64,000 nt of DNA from a bacterium M00.F.Ca.ET.205.01.1.1 (GTDB taxonomy: Bacteria > Pseudomonadota > Alphaproteobacteria > Rhizobiales > Rhizobiaceae), in the NCBI GenBank assembly GCA_004791255.1, contig SRUQ01000002.1:462956-526955 (forward strand), read 5' to 3'. Below are positions 1 to 9,487 of the stretch, piece after piece. A model generated the notes under the pieces. That model saw nothing but the letters and a program-made list of their open reading frames with translations. It did not search any database and had not been told where the DNA came from. Within the stretch, counting starts at the first letter, position 1. Each line of letters starts with the position of its first letter. A program made the translations under genes and the position numbers.

Positions 1-689
1 ACGCAAAACAGGGCGAAAACCAAAGCGATCCCGATATTGAGGAACGAGAAGCTCATGGCCTCGGTAACGCCCCCGACAATTCCCATATCGCTTCCCTTCG
101 CGAGGAAGACGCCGTTCATGATCGCCTCGACGAGAAAGAGGAAGAACAGGAACGACACCTTGAAGAACCATACGTGGCCCTCCGACAGCCGCGGCGCGCG
201 CGTGATCCCGTGCCGCCTGCGGAAATCGGCATAGTCTTCTTCGGCAGCGTTCAGTGCCCGTCGCAAACCATGGAGTTCGTTGCGTCCCCTGACGACTTCC
301 GCCTTGAAGTTGGAAACGCCTTCGGCGTTTGCTTTGTGGATGTCGGAAAACTGTCCCTCGAAGTCCAGGCCGCCGAGCCTGCTGGCGAACGAATGGAGCT
401 GGTCTTCCAGGTTGTTGTACGCGGTGTTCCTGGTGTCCTGGACCTTGCTGACGATCGCCAGTTCGACGTCATCAAGTGATTTCGAGCTCTTCGAGGGCTG
501 GTCGGCTGCACCGCGGGCTTGCCCTTCTTCCGCGAGCTTCATGTCTCGTGCGACTCTGTCCACGTCCAAGTTTGGAAATATTTCAGTCGTGACCACAAAG
601 TCATGGCTCGTCTCGCGGACCTTTTCCAAGATCCGGTTGAGCCCATCAAACGCCTTCGTCAACTCTTTACCCCTTGCCCACTTTCCCAT
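1..689 (-). CDS. Membrane protein of unknown function, C-terminus beyond the window edge
   Basis: An open leftward frame runs from an ATG at 689 off the left end of the window (229 codons visible); an in-frame TAA lies just upstream of the ATG, which fixes the start. Residues 1-165 are charged and helical, with coiled-coil-like stretches around 70-150. Two hydrophobic segments, about 172-189 and 212-229, look membrane-spanning, so the visible part is a soluble N-terminal region followed by a membrane domain that continues outside the window. I do not recognise a family. It is divergent from the large helicase/nuclease gene, about 250 bp away, and could be a partner of it, but that is inference. 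The frame is protein-like throughout; the overlapping rightward ORFs read as arginine/serine-rich shadows. Confidence 0.7.
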   Translation of the reverse strand, partial: MGKWARGKELTKAFDGLNRILEKVRETSHDFVVTTEIFPNLDVDRVARDMKLAEEGQARGAADQPSKSSKSLDDVELAIVSKVQDTRNTAYNNLEDQLHSFASRLGGLDFEGQFSDIHKANAEGVSNFKAEVVRGRNELHGLRRALNAAEEDYADFRRRHGITRAPRLSEGHVWFFKVSFLFFLFLVEAIMNGVFLAKGSDMGIVGGVTEAMSFSFLNIGIALVFALFC

Positions 690-935
690 GGTCAGCCCGT
701 GCGAGACCTCTTAAGCAAAGAAACGCACGCGGACAACAATAATGACTATCTATACGGTTGCGGCAGAGGAGGACCACAGAATGCCACCCGTTTGCAGATC
801 GAAACGGCTACGCGGATGACCAGGGATTGTTTTAGGAAATGTCGCCCTGAGGCGATTGTCGGTACCTCCCTCGCGCTTGATAGCCGGGAACAATTTTGAG
901 AAAGAATTGGCCTGTAACACTGAACCATATGCATC

Positions 936-3900
936 ATGCCCTCCCGACCCTACCAATCGAAAAGAATCGATGAACTCGAACGCATTTTCAAAGAGATGCG
1001 ATCCGATGGACCTACGCTCGAGCTGTTGTGGCGAGAACTAGAGCACCGATCGACGCATCGAGCCGGGCAGCTCCAGAGAAATGTGGCAGCAGCCCGTAAA
1101 GTGGTCGGACGAGCAAAGTCCGGTCGGACGCCTGATTGGCGCGACGCCATGCAAACGCAATTGCAGCTCACCGGAACTGACCTCGCATCTTCGCAGTGTG
1201 TAACGAGGAATCCGGGGTCACTTCCCAACCGCATGTGTGATACCAACGTATCCGGGGTGGACGTCGTCCGTCAGGCGGAAATGAACGACAGGTTTGGGAT
1301 GCTTGATCGCGGCGAAATGGACAGGCTTGGCAATATCTACGAGCAGCTCCGACTAAAACTTCTGGATTTGACCAAGAAAAATCGGATGCTGAATTACACG
1401 ATCAGCGCCCGTTCAAAACGCCAGCTGCAAATCGTCGATGAGGTTCTTGAGGAAGCATACTCGAAACTCGTCGACGACGATGGTTCGTTCAGGATTGCCC
1501 ATCTCGATGAGCCCGAGGGCTTTCCGCCAGAAGAAAAGACCGAAGAGTTTGTTGACGCGTTGGAACACGCAAAGGTTTCCGACATCGATTACCTGACCGC
1601 GCTGGATAATTTGGTCGCTAGCGCAACCGACGACGAAATGACTGTCGAGCGGCTCGATAGAACCCTTCGCGACCGCGTGCGTACCCAACTTGGACTCCCC
1701 CCTCGACCAAAGCGCGCGGACGTCAATCGCAACGAACATGCGCGTTCGCTCGGCATAGACCCCAATCCCGAGCTTCAACCGGCGGGCACGAAGAAGACGC
1801 ACTCCGACCGCTTTCTCCAGACGTTGAAATATCCTGACGAGCTCGAGGCCTTAATGGAGAAAATTTCCGCTGAGGCCCGGCTCGCCGAACAGGAAGCGGG
1901 CCTGTCCACGCTCTTTTTGGCTTTCGGTTTCCTGGAATGGTACGACAGCGACGCCTCCGACAAGCCAATCTACGCGCCCCTCCTCCTTCTCCCTGTCAAG
2001 ATCGAACGGCAGAAGGTGCGAGGAAAGCACGTCTACGAGGTGGCGGCCCGCGAAGGCGCGGCGGAAACCAACATTAGCCTTCAGAAATTCCTGGAGACAA
2101 AATTTGGCAGAGACCTTCCAGATTTCGGCGACGCCGATGACGGGGGATCCGTCGAGAGCTATCTGGCCAAGGTCGAGGCAAGCATCGAAGGATTGAAAAG
2201 ATGGCGAGTTCGGCGCTGGCTAGTCCTCGGCCATTTCGCCTTCAGCCGCATAGCAATCTACGAGGACACTAAGCCGGAGAAGTGGCAGAACCACCCTGCC
2301 GCACATCCACTTGTCGGCTCGCTCCTCAGCGGCTTCGAGCAGGGCGCCGACGGTGACGGGCCCTCGTTCCATTCTCCCGAAGATTACCCTATCGACGATC
2401 CGGAGATCGAGAAGTCCGCCCCGATCCTGATCCAGGACGCCGACGCCTCGCAACACAGCGCCCTGGTAGACGTGATGCGGCAAAAGAATTTGGTGATCCA
2501 AGGGCCACCGGGGACCGGGAAGTCCCAGACCATCACGAACATCATCGCGAATGCCCTGGCTGCTGGGAAGACCGTGCTTTTCCTGGCCGAGAAACAGGCA
2601 GCCCTCGACGTTGTCAAACGGCGGCTCGACAAGTCCGGAGTTGGCGAGTTCTGCCTGGAGCTGCACTCCGACAGATCGTCTCCCAAAGCTGTGGTCCAAA
2701 GCCTCGCCCGCCGATACGAAATCGGCGTCGGGCGATCCGCTAGGGCAGCTACGGCACAGGAGGACACGACGTGGGCCTTCGCACGGGCCCAAATCTCTGA
2801 GTATCTGAACGAGCTGCACTCCGAAGCCGACGATGGAGCGACTCCGTTCGAACTGATTTGGAAGTCGATCCGAGGACGTTCGGTAAATGCCGATCTTGGC
2901 GACTTTTTCAACGACGTCCATATGCCGGACGATCTGCTGGGCGATCCACGCAACCTGCGGGACGTCAGAGGTAAATTAGAGATCTTCGCGGCGAGCGCGC
3001 AGGCGTTCCTTGATTCCTATGGACACCCGTCGGCATCACCATGGAGTGTGACCCCTCCGGGCCACCTGCCAGCGTACGAGCGCGATCAGTTTCTCGTGGC
3101 GATCCAAAGCCTTCGCGATGCGGCGGCGGAATTGGCGAAATTCATGGATCGCCATGAGGGTCTCGGCATCATTTCCGGCGAAGACGGAGATGCGGTTTCG
3201 GCCGCCGACAAGATCATCCCGGAGCCGTCGAGCCCTTCGAGGATAGCCACGATTGCCGCCATCGATCTCGATGGCCTGCAGCATGGATTGTCCCTTCAAT
3301 CCTCGTACCTTTCGGCAGTTCAAGCAGTCGACGACTTGCCGTCAGCTGGAGATCTCGACGCGCCGACTCTTGATACGGCCCGTGCGATCGTCTCAGCGCT
3401 GCCTTCTCAAGACCTTGCCGAGCTTAGCCCCGTCGGCCTGCGGGCCCATGCCTACCGCACGATACACCGGAACAAGGGCTTTCTCGGCGCGCTTGAATCG
3501 ATGGGCCAGGCAATGGAACTGCTAGGCTTGGGAGGGTCCGCCCCCGTTCACGCTCTCGACGCTGTTGCGGCAGCTCTCGAGGTTACCGAGAGCGCTCACC
3601 CTGAGCATCTGCAATGGGTCGGCGCTGTCCAGATTGATACCTCTATTTTCGGCCTGCTATTTGATCAATGGAACGCGCTTGCTCGCGAAGAGCTGGAACT
3701 TCGCCAGGCGGCGAGAGGGTTCACCGAACCCAAATGGCCGGATGCACGGGAGCTTGACGAAGCCGGCGCTACATTGCGAAAGACCGGGATCGGCAGGCTC
3801 TTCAGCGCAATACGCGGAGACGTCAAAGCCGCGAGCGCAATGTTGGAGCGGCTCCGGTTTCCGGCAGAACCGAACTCCGTCGACATGCTTGTCCGAATCT

Positions 3901-6900
3901 CCAAACATGTCCGGTCGGTCGAGGCGTTCGCGTCCCATCGCGACGCGGAAGCCGCGATTGGCAAAGCCTGGGCAGGGGTGGCAACGCCGTTCGTGGCTAT
4001 CGATCAAGGGATCAAGCTGCGCGAAGCCTTGGAGCACAAGCTCACGGGGCTTCCCAACGGAAACAACGTTGCCAAAGCCATAGTCGGATTGACCGCAGGT
4101 TCTATCTCCGCATTCGCAGAGCTTTCGCGAACGGCAGATCTCTATAGAGCCGGACGCGCACGGTTCGATGAATTGATTGACGGGCACCCGATCGGGGACG
4201 CCGCGGAACAGTGCACAAAGGATCTGGAGACCTTTGAACGTGTTCTCGGACTGGACCCGGATGACCGGCTCTCGTCTTCCACGCTTTCGCTTTCGACCCT
4301 TGCCGAGATCGATGCCGCCAGGACACGGTTGTCGCAAGCGCTGATCGCGGTCGGCAGATCTCCATTCGCCGTCGCGGTGCGCTCGCTGGCGCCTGACAAC
4401 GACGGGGTGTCGCAAACTGAAGACGCCATAGGATATGTGCGATCGGTCAAGTCGGCGCGACTGCCCGGACCGATCCTTGAAGGACTTCTCTCCGCGGATG
4501 GCCGGGCATGGCGCGACCGCCTTCGCGAGATGGCGGGGTCCTATGACCGCGCTACAGGCCAGCTCAGCCACTCGGCGAAGCGTGTTGATGGATTCGGTAT
4601 TCGTGGCATGGGCGCCTTCGATCTGCGGTCCATGATCCCGCATCTTGAAAGCCTCCTGGAACATAGAGAAGAACTTTCGGAGTTCATCTCCCTCCGCAGT
4701 TCCCGAGCCGAACTCGAGGGAGCAGGTCTCGTCGAATTCCTTTTCAAGACAGATGGGCTGCTGGTCCCGCCTTCGAGGCTTCCGGCCGTATTTGACGCGG
4801 TCGTGTCCCGACTTCGAGCCCAAGGTGCCCGGCGTTTCTCTTCGTCGCTGGCTAACCGGACTGGCAACGAACTTGATGCGAAACGAAAGACGTTTGCCGA
4901 ACGTGACAGGCAGAAGATCCTTGGCGATCGCGAGACTGTCCGGGCGCGTTTGCTCACAAGGCAGCCGCCGAACGGCCTCCGCAACGGATCGGTGAAGACA
5001 TGGACGCAAATGAGCCTCCTAGCGAACGAGTTTCCGAAACAGAAACGCTTCACGCCAGTTCGCGGCCTAATGGGAAGGGCTGGCGAAGCTGTCAGGGCCC
5101 TGAAGCCCTGTTTCATGATGTCACCCCTCTCGCTTTCAAAGTTTCTCCCGCAAGGCCGATTTGAATTTGACCTGCTCGTCATTGACGAGGCGTCCCAGAT
5201 GAAGCCGGAAGACGCGTTGGGCGCCATGTTGCGTGCGCGCCAGATCGTAGTGGTCGGCGACCCGAAACAGCTTCCGCCGACGAGCTTTTTTGAACGGTCG
5301 AGCGACAATCCGGCCACTGACGACGAAGACGCCGACGAGATCGACGACGAGTCGATCCTTGAACGGTGCCAGAAGGTATTCGGTGAGGTCAGGCGCCTGA
5401 AATGGCATTATCGCAGCCGTTGCGAGAGCCTGATCCGGTTTTCAAACGACAACTTTTACGAGGGCAGCCTCGTCACGTTCCCTGCCGCAAAACCTGGCTC
5501 TTTCTCTATCGACCTGCTTCGCGTCAATGGGGAATACAAGGCTAGGCGGAATGTCGCCGAAGCGGAGCGCGTCGCTGAAGAAGCGATAGAGTTCATGCGG
5601 CATTTCTCGGACAGCGATGAGGATTCGCTTCCCACCTTGGGTATTGTCGCGCTCAACACGGACCAGAGAGACCTCATTGAGGAAACCCTGCGACGGATGT
5701 CGGGCGATGACGAACTCGTCGAGACATATAGGGAGAAAGCCGGGAAGAAGGGGGAACCTTTGTTCGTGAAGAACTTGGAGAACGTTCAGGGCGACGAACG
5801 CGACTTCATCTTCATATCAATGACCTACGGCAAGGAAGCCGGTGCGACTGTCATGCGGCAGCGCTTCGGCCCGATTAACAGCAAGCAGGGTCATCGTCGT
5901 CTCAACGTACTATTTTCCCGGGCCCGGATCCGCATTGGTCTTTTCGCTTCGTTTGGCTCCGAAGACGTCAAACCGGCGGAAACCAGCAAAGAGGGCGTCC
6001 ATGTTTTGAAGCGATATCTCGAATATGCCGAATCCGAGGGACGTGCTGCGGTCCAGCTGATTGGCGGAGAGGCAGACAGTGAATTTGAAACCGAGGTGGG
6101 CAACCGTCTTCGCGCTCGTGGCCATTCCGTAGACATGCAGGTTGGAGTTTCCGGATTCAAGATAGACTTGGGAATACGACATCCGGACCACCCGGAAATG
6201 TTCCTCGCAGGCATTGAATGCGACGGCGCGCAGTATCATTCGAGCAAGAGTGCGCGCGACCGCGACAGGTTGCGCGAGGAGGTTCTGCGGGGCCTGGGCT
6301 GGAATGTCCTTCGGGTCTGGTCGACCGATTGGTTTGATAACCCGGACGCTCAGACTGAGAAACTCCTTAAGCGGCTTGAGGAGCTGCGGACTAAGCCAAT
6401 ATCGGCGTTTCAGGACTATCGACTTGGCCCCACATATTTGCCAGCGATCGAGGTCGCGATCGCGGAGCAGTCAGAAACAGAAACCGACGATGACATCGAT
6501 GGCCAAGCCCTATTTGACTCCATAGCGGAGCACGCGATTTCCGACGTGCAGGCCGAAACCGAAGACGGCTTCGACCTGTTTGAGGGGAGCGGTAACTTGA
6601 CCGTAGACCAAGCGTATGAAGCCTTGGCGGCATTCAGGGAAAAGGTCATCCGACCATCGGCCTCGAATTGGGAGCCGCATCGCTCCATTCTTCGCGAAGC
6701 CATGATCGAAACGTTCGTCCGCCAAAGGATTACCGATCCCGAGGACTGGTTCACTCGCGTCCCGCACTACCAGAGGTCCGGTACCGACCCGGTTGAAAAG
6801 AGGCTGTACCTGGATCGCATCTGCAGCGTCATCGATCGCATCGGCGCGTCGGTCGGGCAGAAGCCCGCGGTGCAACCCTTTTCCTCCTCCCCGGCGATAT

Positions 6901-7469
6901 CACGCGACGTGAAGGTTGCGACCTCCCAGCCACCAGTCATTCAAATGCCAGGGCTCTATATCGTCGCCGACTTCGGCGTCGCCGGGCTGACGCCGGATCG
7001 TGATCGCTTTTATGAGGCAAGCTATCGTCCGACGCTTCGACGGCTGATTGCGCATGTCATCCAGACGGAAGGTCCGCTGTACGGCGATATTCTCGCCATC
7101 CGGATCGCGAGGGCACATGGCATGGAGCGGACGGGTTCAACCATACAGAAGATGGTGACCGATGCCGTAGACCCGCGCTTTCCCCGATCTCGTGAGGAGG
7201 AGCGGGACGTGTTCTGGCCGGAAGGATCAGCCACGGATCGCCCGGTGCCCTTCCGGGTTTCGGCGGACGGAAGCCGATCCCATGGCGACACGCCGCTCGC
7301 CGAACTTGCTAGCTTGGCGGCGCCGTATTTGCGCGTCAGGCTCTCCGATGATCAGATCACAGAAAAGCTCGCGGAGCAGTTCGACTTACAGCGCGTGAGG
7401 GCGGCCACTCGAACGCGATTTGGATTGGCGATCGCGATCGCCAAAATATCCGCCCAGCATAAGCCCTGA
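936..7469 (+). CDS. DUF4011 / superfamily 1 helicase / Vsr-like nuclease / DUF3320 protein, probable anti-phage defence
   Basis: A single 2177-aa protein. Residues 1-60 form a short helical domain; a DUF4011-like block starts near 130 (motif LRLKLLDLTKKNRMLNY). A superfamily 1 helicase follows: Walker A GPPGTGKS at 523-530, Walker B DEASQ from 1417, then GDPKQLPP and the late motifs NVQGDERDF and RRLNVLFSRAR. A long insertion (about 600-1350) separates Walker A and B. Around 1715-1800 is a Vsr/DUF559-like nuclease fold with candidate catalytic D1744 and E1761 (GIECDG). A DUF3320-like region lies near 2007-2080. Proteins of this architecture are known as single-gene phage defences (I recall the name Hhe from Gao et al. 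2020; to be verified). Active-site residues look intact. It is flanked by orphan genes, consistent with a defence hot spot. Confidence 0.9.
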   Translation: MPSRPYQSKRIDELERIFKEMRSDGPTLELLWRELEHRSTHRAGQLQRNVAAARKVVGRAKSGRTPDWRDAMQTQLQLTGTDLASSQCVTRNPGSLPNRMCDTNVSGVDVVRQAEMNDRFGMLDRGEMDRLGNIYEQLRLKLLDLTKKNRMLNYTISARSKRQLQIVDEVLEEAYSKLVDDDGSFRIAHLDEPEGFPPEEKTEEFVDALEHAKVSDIDYLTALDNLVASATDDEMTVERLDRTLRDRVRTQLGLPPRPKRADVNRNEHARSLGIDPNPELQPAGTKKTHSDRFLQTLKYPDELEALMEKISAEARLAEQEAGLSTLFLAFGFLEWYDSDASDKPIYAPLLLLPVKIERQKVRGKHVYEVAAREGAAETNISLQKFLETKFGRDLPDFGDADDGGSVESYLAKVEASIEGLKRWRVRRWLVLGHFAFSRIAIYEDTKPEKWQNHPAAHPLVGSLLSGFEQGADGDGPSFHSPEDYPIDDPEIEKSAPILIQDADASQHSALVDVMRQKNLVIQGPPGTGKSQTITNIIANALAAGKTVLFLAEKQAALDVVKRRLDKSGVGEFCLELHSDRSSPKAVVQSLARRYEIGVGRSARAATAQEDTTWAFARAQISEYLNELHSEADDGATPFELIWKSIRGRSVNADLGDFFNDVHMPDDLLGDPRNLRDVRGKLEIFAASAQAFLDSYGHPSASPWSVTPPGHLPAYERDQFLVAIQSLRDAAAELAKFMDRHEGLGIISGEDGDAVSAADKIIPEPSSPSRIATIAAIDLDGLQHGLSLQSSYLSAVQAVDDLPSAGDLDAPTLDTARAIVSALPSQDLAELSPVGLRAHAYRTIHRNKGFLGALESMGQAMELLGLGGSAPVHALDAVAAALEVTESAHPEHLQWVGAVQIDTSIFGLLFDQWNALAREELELRQAARGFTEPKWPDARELDEAGATLRKTGIGRLFSAIRGDVKAASAMLERLRFPAEPNSVDMLVRISKHVRSVEAFASHRDAEAAIGKAWAGVATPFVAIDQGIKLREALEHKLTGLPNGNNVAKAIVGLTAGSISAFAELSRTADLYRAGRARFDELIDGHPIGDAAEQCTKDLETFERVLGLDPDDRLSSSTLSLSTLAEIDAARTRLSQALIAVGRSPFAVAVRSLAPDNDGVSQTEDAIGYVRSVKSARLPGPILEGLLSADGRAWRDRLREMAGSYDRATGQLSHSAKRVDGFGIRGMGAFDLRSMIPHLESLLEHREELSEFISLRSSRAELEGAGLVEFLFKTDGLLVPPSRLPAVFDAVVSRLRAQGARRFSSSLANRTGNELDAKRKTFAERDRQKILGDRETVRARLLTRQPPNGLRNGSVKTWTQMSLLANEFPKQKRFTPVRGLMGRAGEAVRALKPCFMMSPLSLSKFLPQGRFEFDLLVIDEASQMKPEDALGAMLRARQIVVVGDPKQLPPTSFFERSSDNPATDDEDADEIDDESILERCQKVFGEVRRLKWHYRSRCESLIRFSNDNFYEGSLVTFPAAKPGSFSIDLLRVNGEYKARRNVAEAERVAEEAIEFMRHFSDSDEDSLPTLGIVALNTDQRDLIEETLRRMSGDDELVETYREKAGKKGEPLFVKNLENVQGDERDFIFISMTYGKEAGATVMRQRFGPINSKQGHRRLNVLFSRARIRIGLFASFGSEDVKPAETSKEGVHVLKRYLEYAESEGRAAVQLIGGEADSEFETEVGNRLRARGHSVDMQVGVSGFKIDLGIRHPDHPEMFLAGIECDGAQYHSSKSARDRDRLREEVLRGLGWNVLRVWSTDWFDNPDAQTEKLLKRLEELRTKPISAFQDYRLGPTYLPAIEVAIAEQSETETDDDIDGQALFDSIAEHAISDVQAETEDGFDLFEGSGNLTVDQAYEALAAFREKVIRPSASNWEPHRSILREAMIETFVRQRITDPEDWFTRVPHYQRSGTDPVEKRLYLDRICSVIDRIGASVGQKPAVQPFSSSPAISRDVKVATSQPPVIQMPGLYIVADFGVAGLTPDRDRFYEASYRPTLRRLIAHVIQTEGPLYGDILAIRIARAHGMERTGSTIQKMVTDAVDPRFPRSREEERDVFWPEGSATDRPVPFRVSADGSRSHGDTPLAELASLAAPYLRVRLSDDQITEKLAEQFDLQRVRAATRTRFGLAIAIAKISAQHKP

Positions 7470-7811
7470 CAGCGCACGGCGGTCTGCGCCGCGTTGTTCA
7501 TCAGACGTCCGGCGGCAGCCGGGAGGTTCATGTGATCCGGCCGGAAGATGTGCCTTCCTGGCTAAGCACACGCCGCTGCCGGAGCTTGCGAAGCGGCTCC
7601 GATGCGAGGCCTGGCCTCCATGCCTCCCAGGGCATGGAGACGGAAGGCATCGTCCCGGTCTTCCCCGGCGAGACACGGCGGAGCGTGATCTATCAGCGAA
7701 GCGACGCGATTTCGGTGCCGATCAAAGCAGGACTCGGCCCACCGAATCCGGTTGACGGCGATATCCAATCTGATCCACGGGAGGCGGTAGACGCCGCCGT
7801 CCGTATCGCCG
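7470..7811. other. Intergenic stretch with possible decayed coding remnant
   Basis: No convincing gene. A rightward frame around 7550-7600 reads HTPLPELAKRL, resembling the TPLAELASLA segment near the C-terminus of the preceding helicase/nuclease protein, so part of this stretch may be a decayed duplicate of that 3' end. The resemblance is short and could be chance. Confidence 0.25.
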
Positions 7812-8180
7812 TCAGCAGCCCCCCGCGATGAAGTCCCGGTACCTGCTCGCGCAGGCAAGTTCGCTCGGATCAATTTTCGGCCTGCCGAGGTAGGTTCCTT
7901 TAGACATCTTCTGGACGAAAGGATGGTCGAGGTTCAGCAGCGCCCCGCGCCCATGAATTCCCTCAGTCGCGGCTGCCTCTTCCGCGGCCGTCTTGATCTC
8001 TGCGAATTTCTTCCTCAGATCCGGAAAGCGGGATCGGGCGAGCGCGTCTTTGTTGTTCTTGAGACGAACCAGCAGCACATCGACGAATCCGTACATCAAA
8101 GCTCGCCCGAGCGCGTCCAGTCTTTCCTCGTCGTCCAAACGGTCATTCTCGACGCCTGCAATCCCTACGGCCTGCTCCAT
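7812..8180 (-). CDS. Small orphan protein, member of a G-x-G-A-L repeat family in this window
   Basis: A 122-aa soluble, mostly helical protein with no family I recognise. The ATG is preceded by a strong purine-rich ribosome site (GGAGGGGGAA). The N-terminal two thirds are charged helices; the last 45 residues carry the motif GRGALLNLDHPF, then a KG turn and PSELA..A..Y. The same C-terminal pattern occurs in three other small proteins in this window (starts at 9448, 35213 and 44477), so it is a paralogous family and not a chance ORF. It lies downstream of the leftward LexA-box operon but is separated from it by a rightward gene. Function unknown. Confidence 0.7.
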   Translation of the reverse strand: MEQAVGIAGVENDRLDDEERLDALGRALMYGFVDVLLVRLKNNKDALARSRFPDLRKKFAEIKTAAEEAAATEGIHGRGALLNLDHPFVQKMSKGTYLGRPKIDPSELACASRYRDFIAGGC

Positions 8181-8601
8181 TTCCCCCTCCCCTGTAGAAG
8201 TTAAGTCTGGTCCACCGTGATGATAGGCACAAGGCCGCCGTCACACGGACTTCTTGCGCCGCTCTTGCGGGAGTTTCTACATGGCTGCCGGCTGGTATGG
8301 TGCCTGCGTAGGGACAGACCTGAATGCAGCTTGGCGTCGCCGTATTCTTCGTTGCCAGACTAACTTGAACCGTCGCCAGCGTTTTTGGACTCAGATCGCA
8401 TTTTTTCGCGCATAAGTTGCTGAAATTGGCCTCGAACCGCCAAAATCGTCGGTTTTGCATGCGCACAACCGCTTATGGTTGACTGGCGTGCCGACCGTTT
8501 TTGCTCCGATTTCGGCAGCAATCTCGTGCCGTCAGTTCGCAGGCTTCCATTTTTGCGGAAGTTGTTGCCTCGAATGAAGAATCCTCGGATACGACTGCCC
8601 A
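8181..8601. other. Intergenic region, no gene seen apart from a hairpin at its right end
   Basis: Divergent promoter space between two small orphan genes. I see no convincing coding frame on either strand. The only structure I can point to is the 13-bp inverted repeat at the right end, listed separately. Confidence 0.4.
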
Positions 8602-8621
8602 ATGAATGATCCGAGGATTCT
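8578..8621 (+). promoter_or_regulatory. Inverted repeat enclosing a start codon
   Basis: Perfect 13-nt arms (AGAATCCTCGGAT at 8578-8590, its complement at 8609-8621) with an 18-nt loop that contains the ATG at 8602. In RNA this would sequester the start region of the following small gene. A second in-frame ATG lies just past the right arm at 8623. Whether it is a translational switch, an operator or a coincidence cannot be told from sequence alone. Confidence 0.45.
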
Positions 8622-8973
8622 CATGACACGGCCAGAAGCAATGGCATCAGGCGGCCCGCTTGCCACGCCAATTACAGTCGACGAGAAGGTGTACTGGGTC
8701 GCCAGGTCGCGCCGAGGAATCCTGAAACGCTTGTTTCTGACTCAACAAGACGCCGCTGTTGCAGCGAGCAATGACGACAGCGAAGTAGTTGAAATCGAAA
8801 GGATCGCAGGCGAGGATTCCCGCGCGATCTTGAGACTGGTATTGGACGGGCAAACGATCCTTCTCGCCTGCAATCCTTTAACTGGCAAGGTAGCCAACTT
8901 AGGGATTCCTGAATCAGACGAGTCGAAAATACCTCTACCTGAACCCGATAATCTTAGTGCCCGGAAACCTTAG
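8602..8973 (+). CDS. Hypothetical small protein
   Basis: A 123-aa soluble protein with no membrane segment and no recognised motif. The middle (about 28-105) alternates strand-like hydrophobic segments with acidic turns, suggesting a small beta-rich fold. The start is either the ATG inside the hairpin loop or the in-frame ATG seven codons later; neither has a strong ribosome site. Its 3' end overlaps convergently by about 20 bp with the last gene of the leftward LexA-box operon. Function unknown. Confidence 0.5.
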   Translation: MNDPRILMTRPEAMASGGPLATPITVDEKVYWVARSRRGILKRLFLTQQDAAVAASNDDSEVVEIERIAGEDSRAILRLVLDGQTILLACNPLTGKVANLGIPESDESKIPLPEPDNLSARKP

Positions 8974-9448
8974 CCAGAATTTCCTGCGCCCGTTTATCCA
9001 TCCTAGCTACCTTCACGAAAACAGGGTGGCTGCGGTCGACGAGACTCCCCGCTCCGTTGTCTTTCTCGTATTCCGTGGCCCATGACAGCCAAGCTGCATG
9101 ATCTTCGATGCGCTTGTCGAACTCCTGATGTCCCGCCTCGGCTGATTGGCTGCGGGCCCGCCCTAGGAAATGAGCCGCGAAGCCGACCATGCCCATCTCG
9201 CGCGCGGTTTGGACAGCTCCCATAAGCTGGTCGATCCTAAGTATCATGGGAGGCTGCCCGGCCATCATGTCCTTGGCGCCGAGCTTGATGTCTAAGGAAC
9301 CATCAGAGCTCGCTGGAATCTCGTCAGCTTCGCGGATCATGCTAACTGCGGCTTCCATCAGAGCCGAGTGATTTCCCTCAGGTGGCGCGCAGTTTGGGCT
9401 AACCAGCATGCGTCCAGGGCTCGCTACCATCGTACGCGGTTCAATCAT
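8954..9448 (-). CDS. Orphan protein, fourth and most divergent member of the G-x-G-A-L family
   Basis: A 164-aa soluble protein starting 40 bp after the FtsH-like gene and so probably the third gene of that leftward operon. Residues 70-164 resemble the other small family proteins: helices, then the C-terminal GAGSLVDRSHPVFVKV, but the trailing KG...PSELA part is replaced by a short lysine-rich tail. The N-terminal 65 residues are extra relative to the other members; an internal ATG at codon 31 is an alternative start. No catalytic motif is seen. Confidence 0.65.
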   Translation of the reverse strand: MIEPRTMVASPGRMLVSPNCAPPEGNHSALMEAAVSMIREADEIPASSDGSLDIKLGAKDMMAGQPPMILRIDQLMGAVQTAREMGMVGFAAHFLGRARSQSAEAGHQEFDKRIEDHAAWLSWATEYEKDNGAGSLVDRSHPVFVKVARMDKRAQEILAKVSGH

Positions 9449-9487
9449 TGGCCTGGCCCTCGGTTTCGCAGAGGCTGTCGCGGCTCC

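Noticed and set aside
3657..5009. 450-codon leftward open frame
   Set aside because: Antisense of the helicase-nuclease gene, cysteine/arginine-rich and without a family pattern.
7532..7831. 99-codon rightward frame after the helicase gene
   Set aside because: No domain, competing leftward frame equally long, overlaps the next leftward gene.
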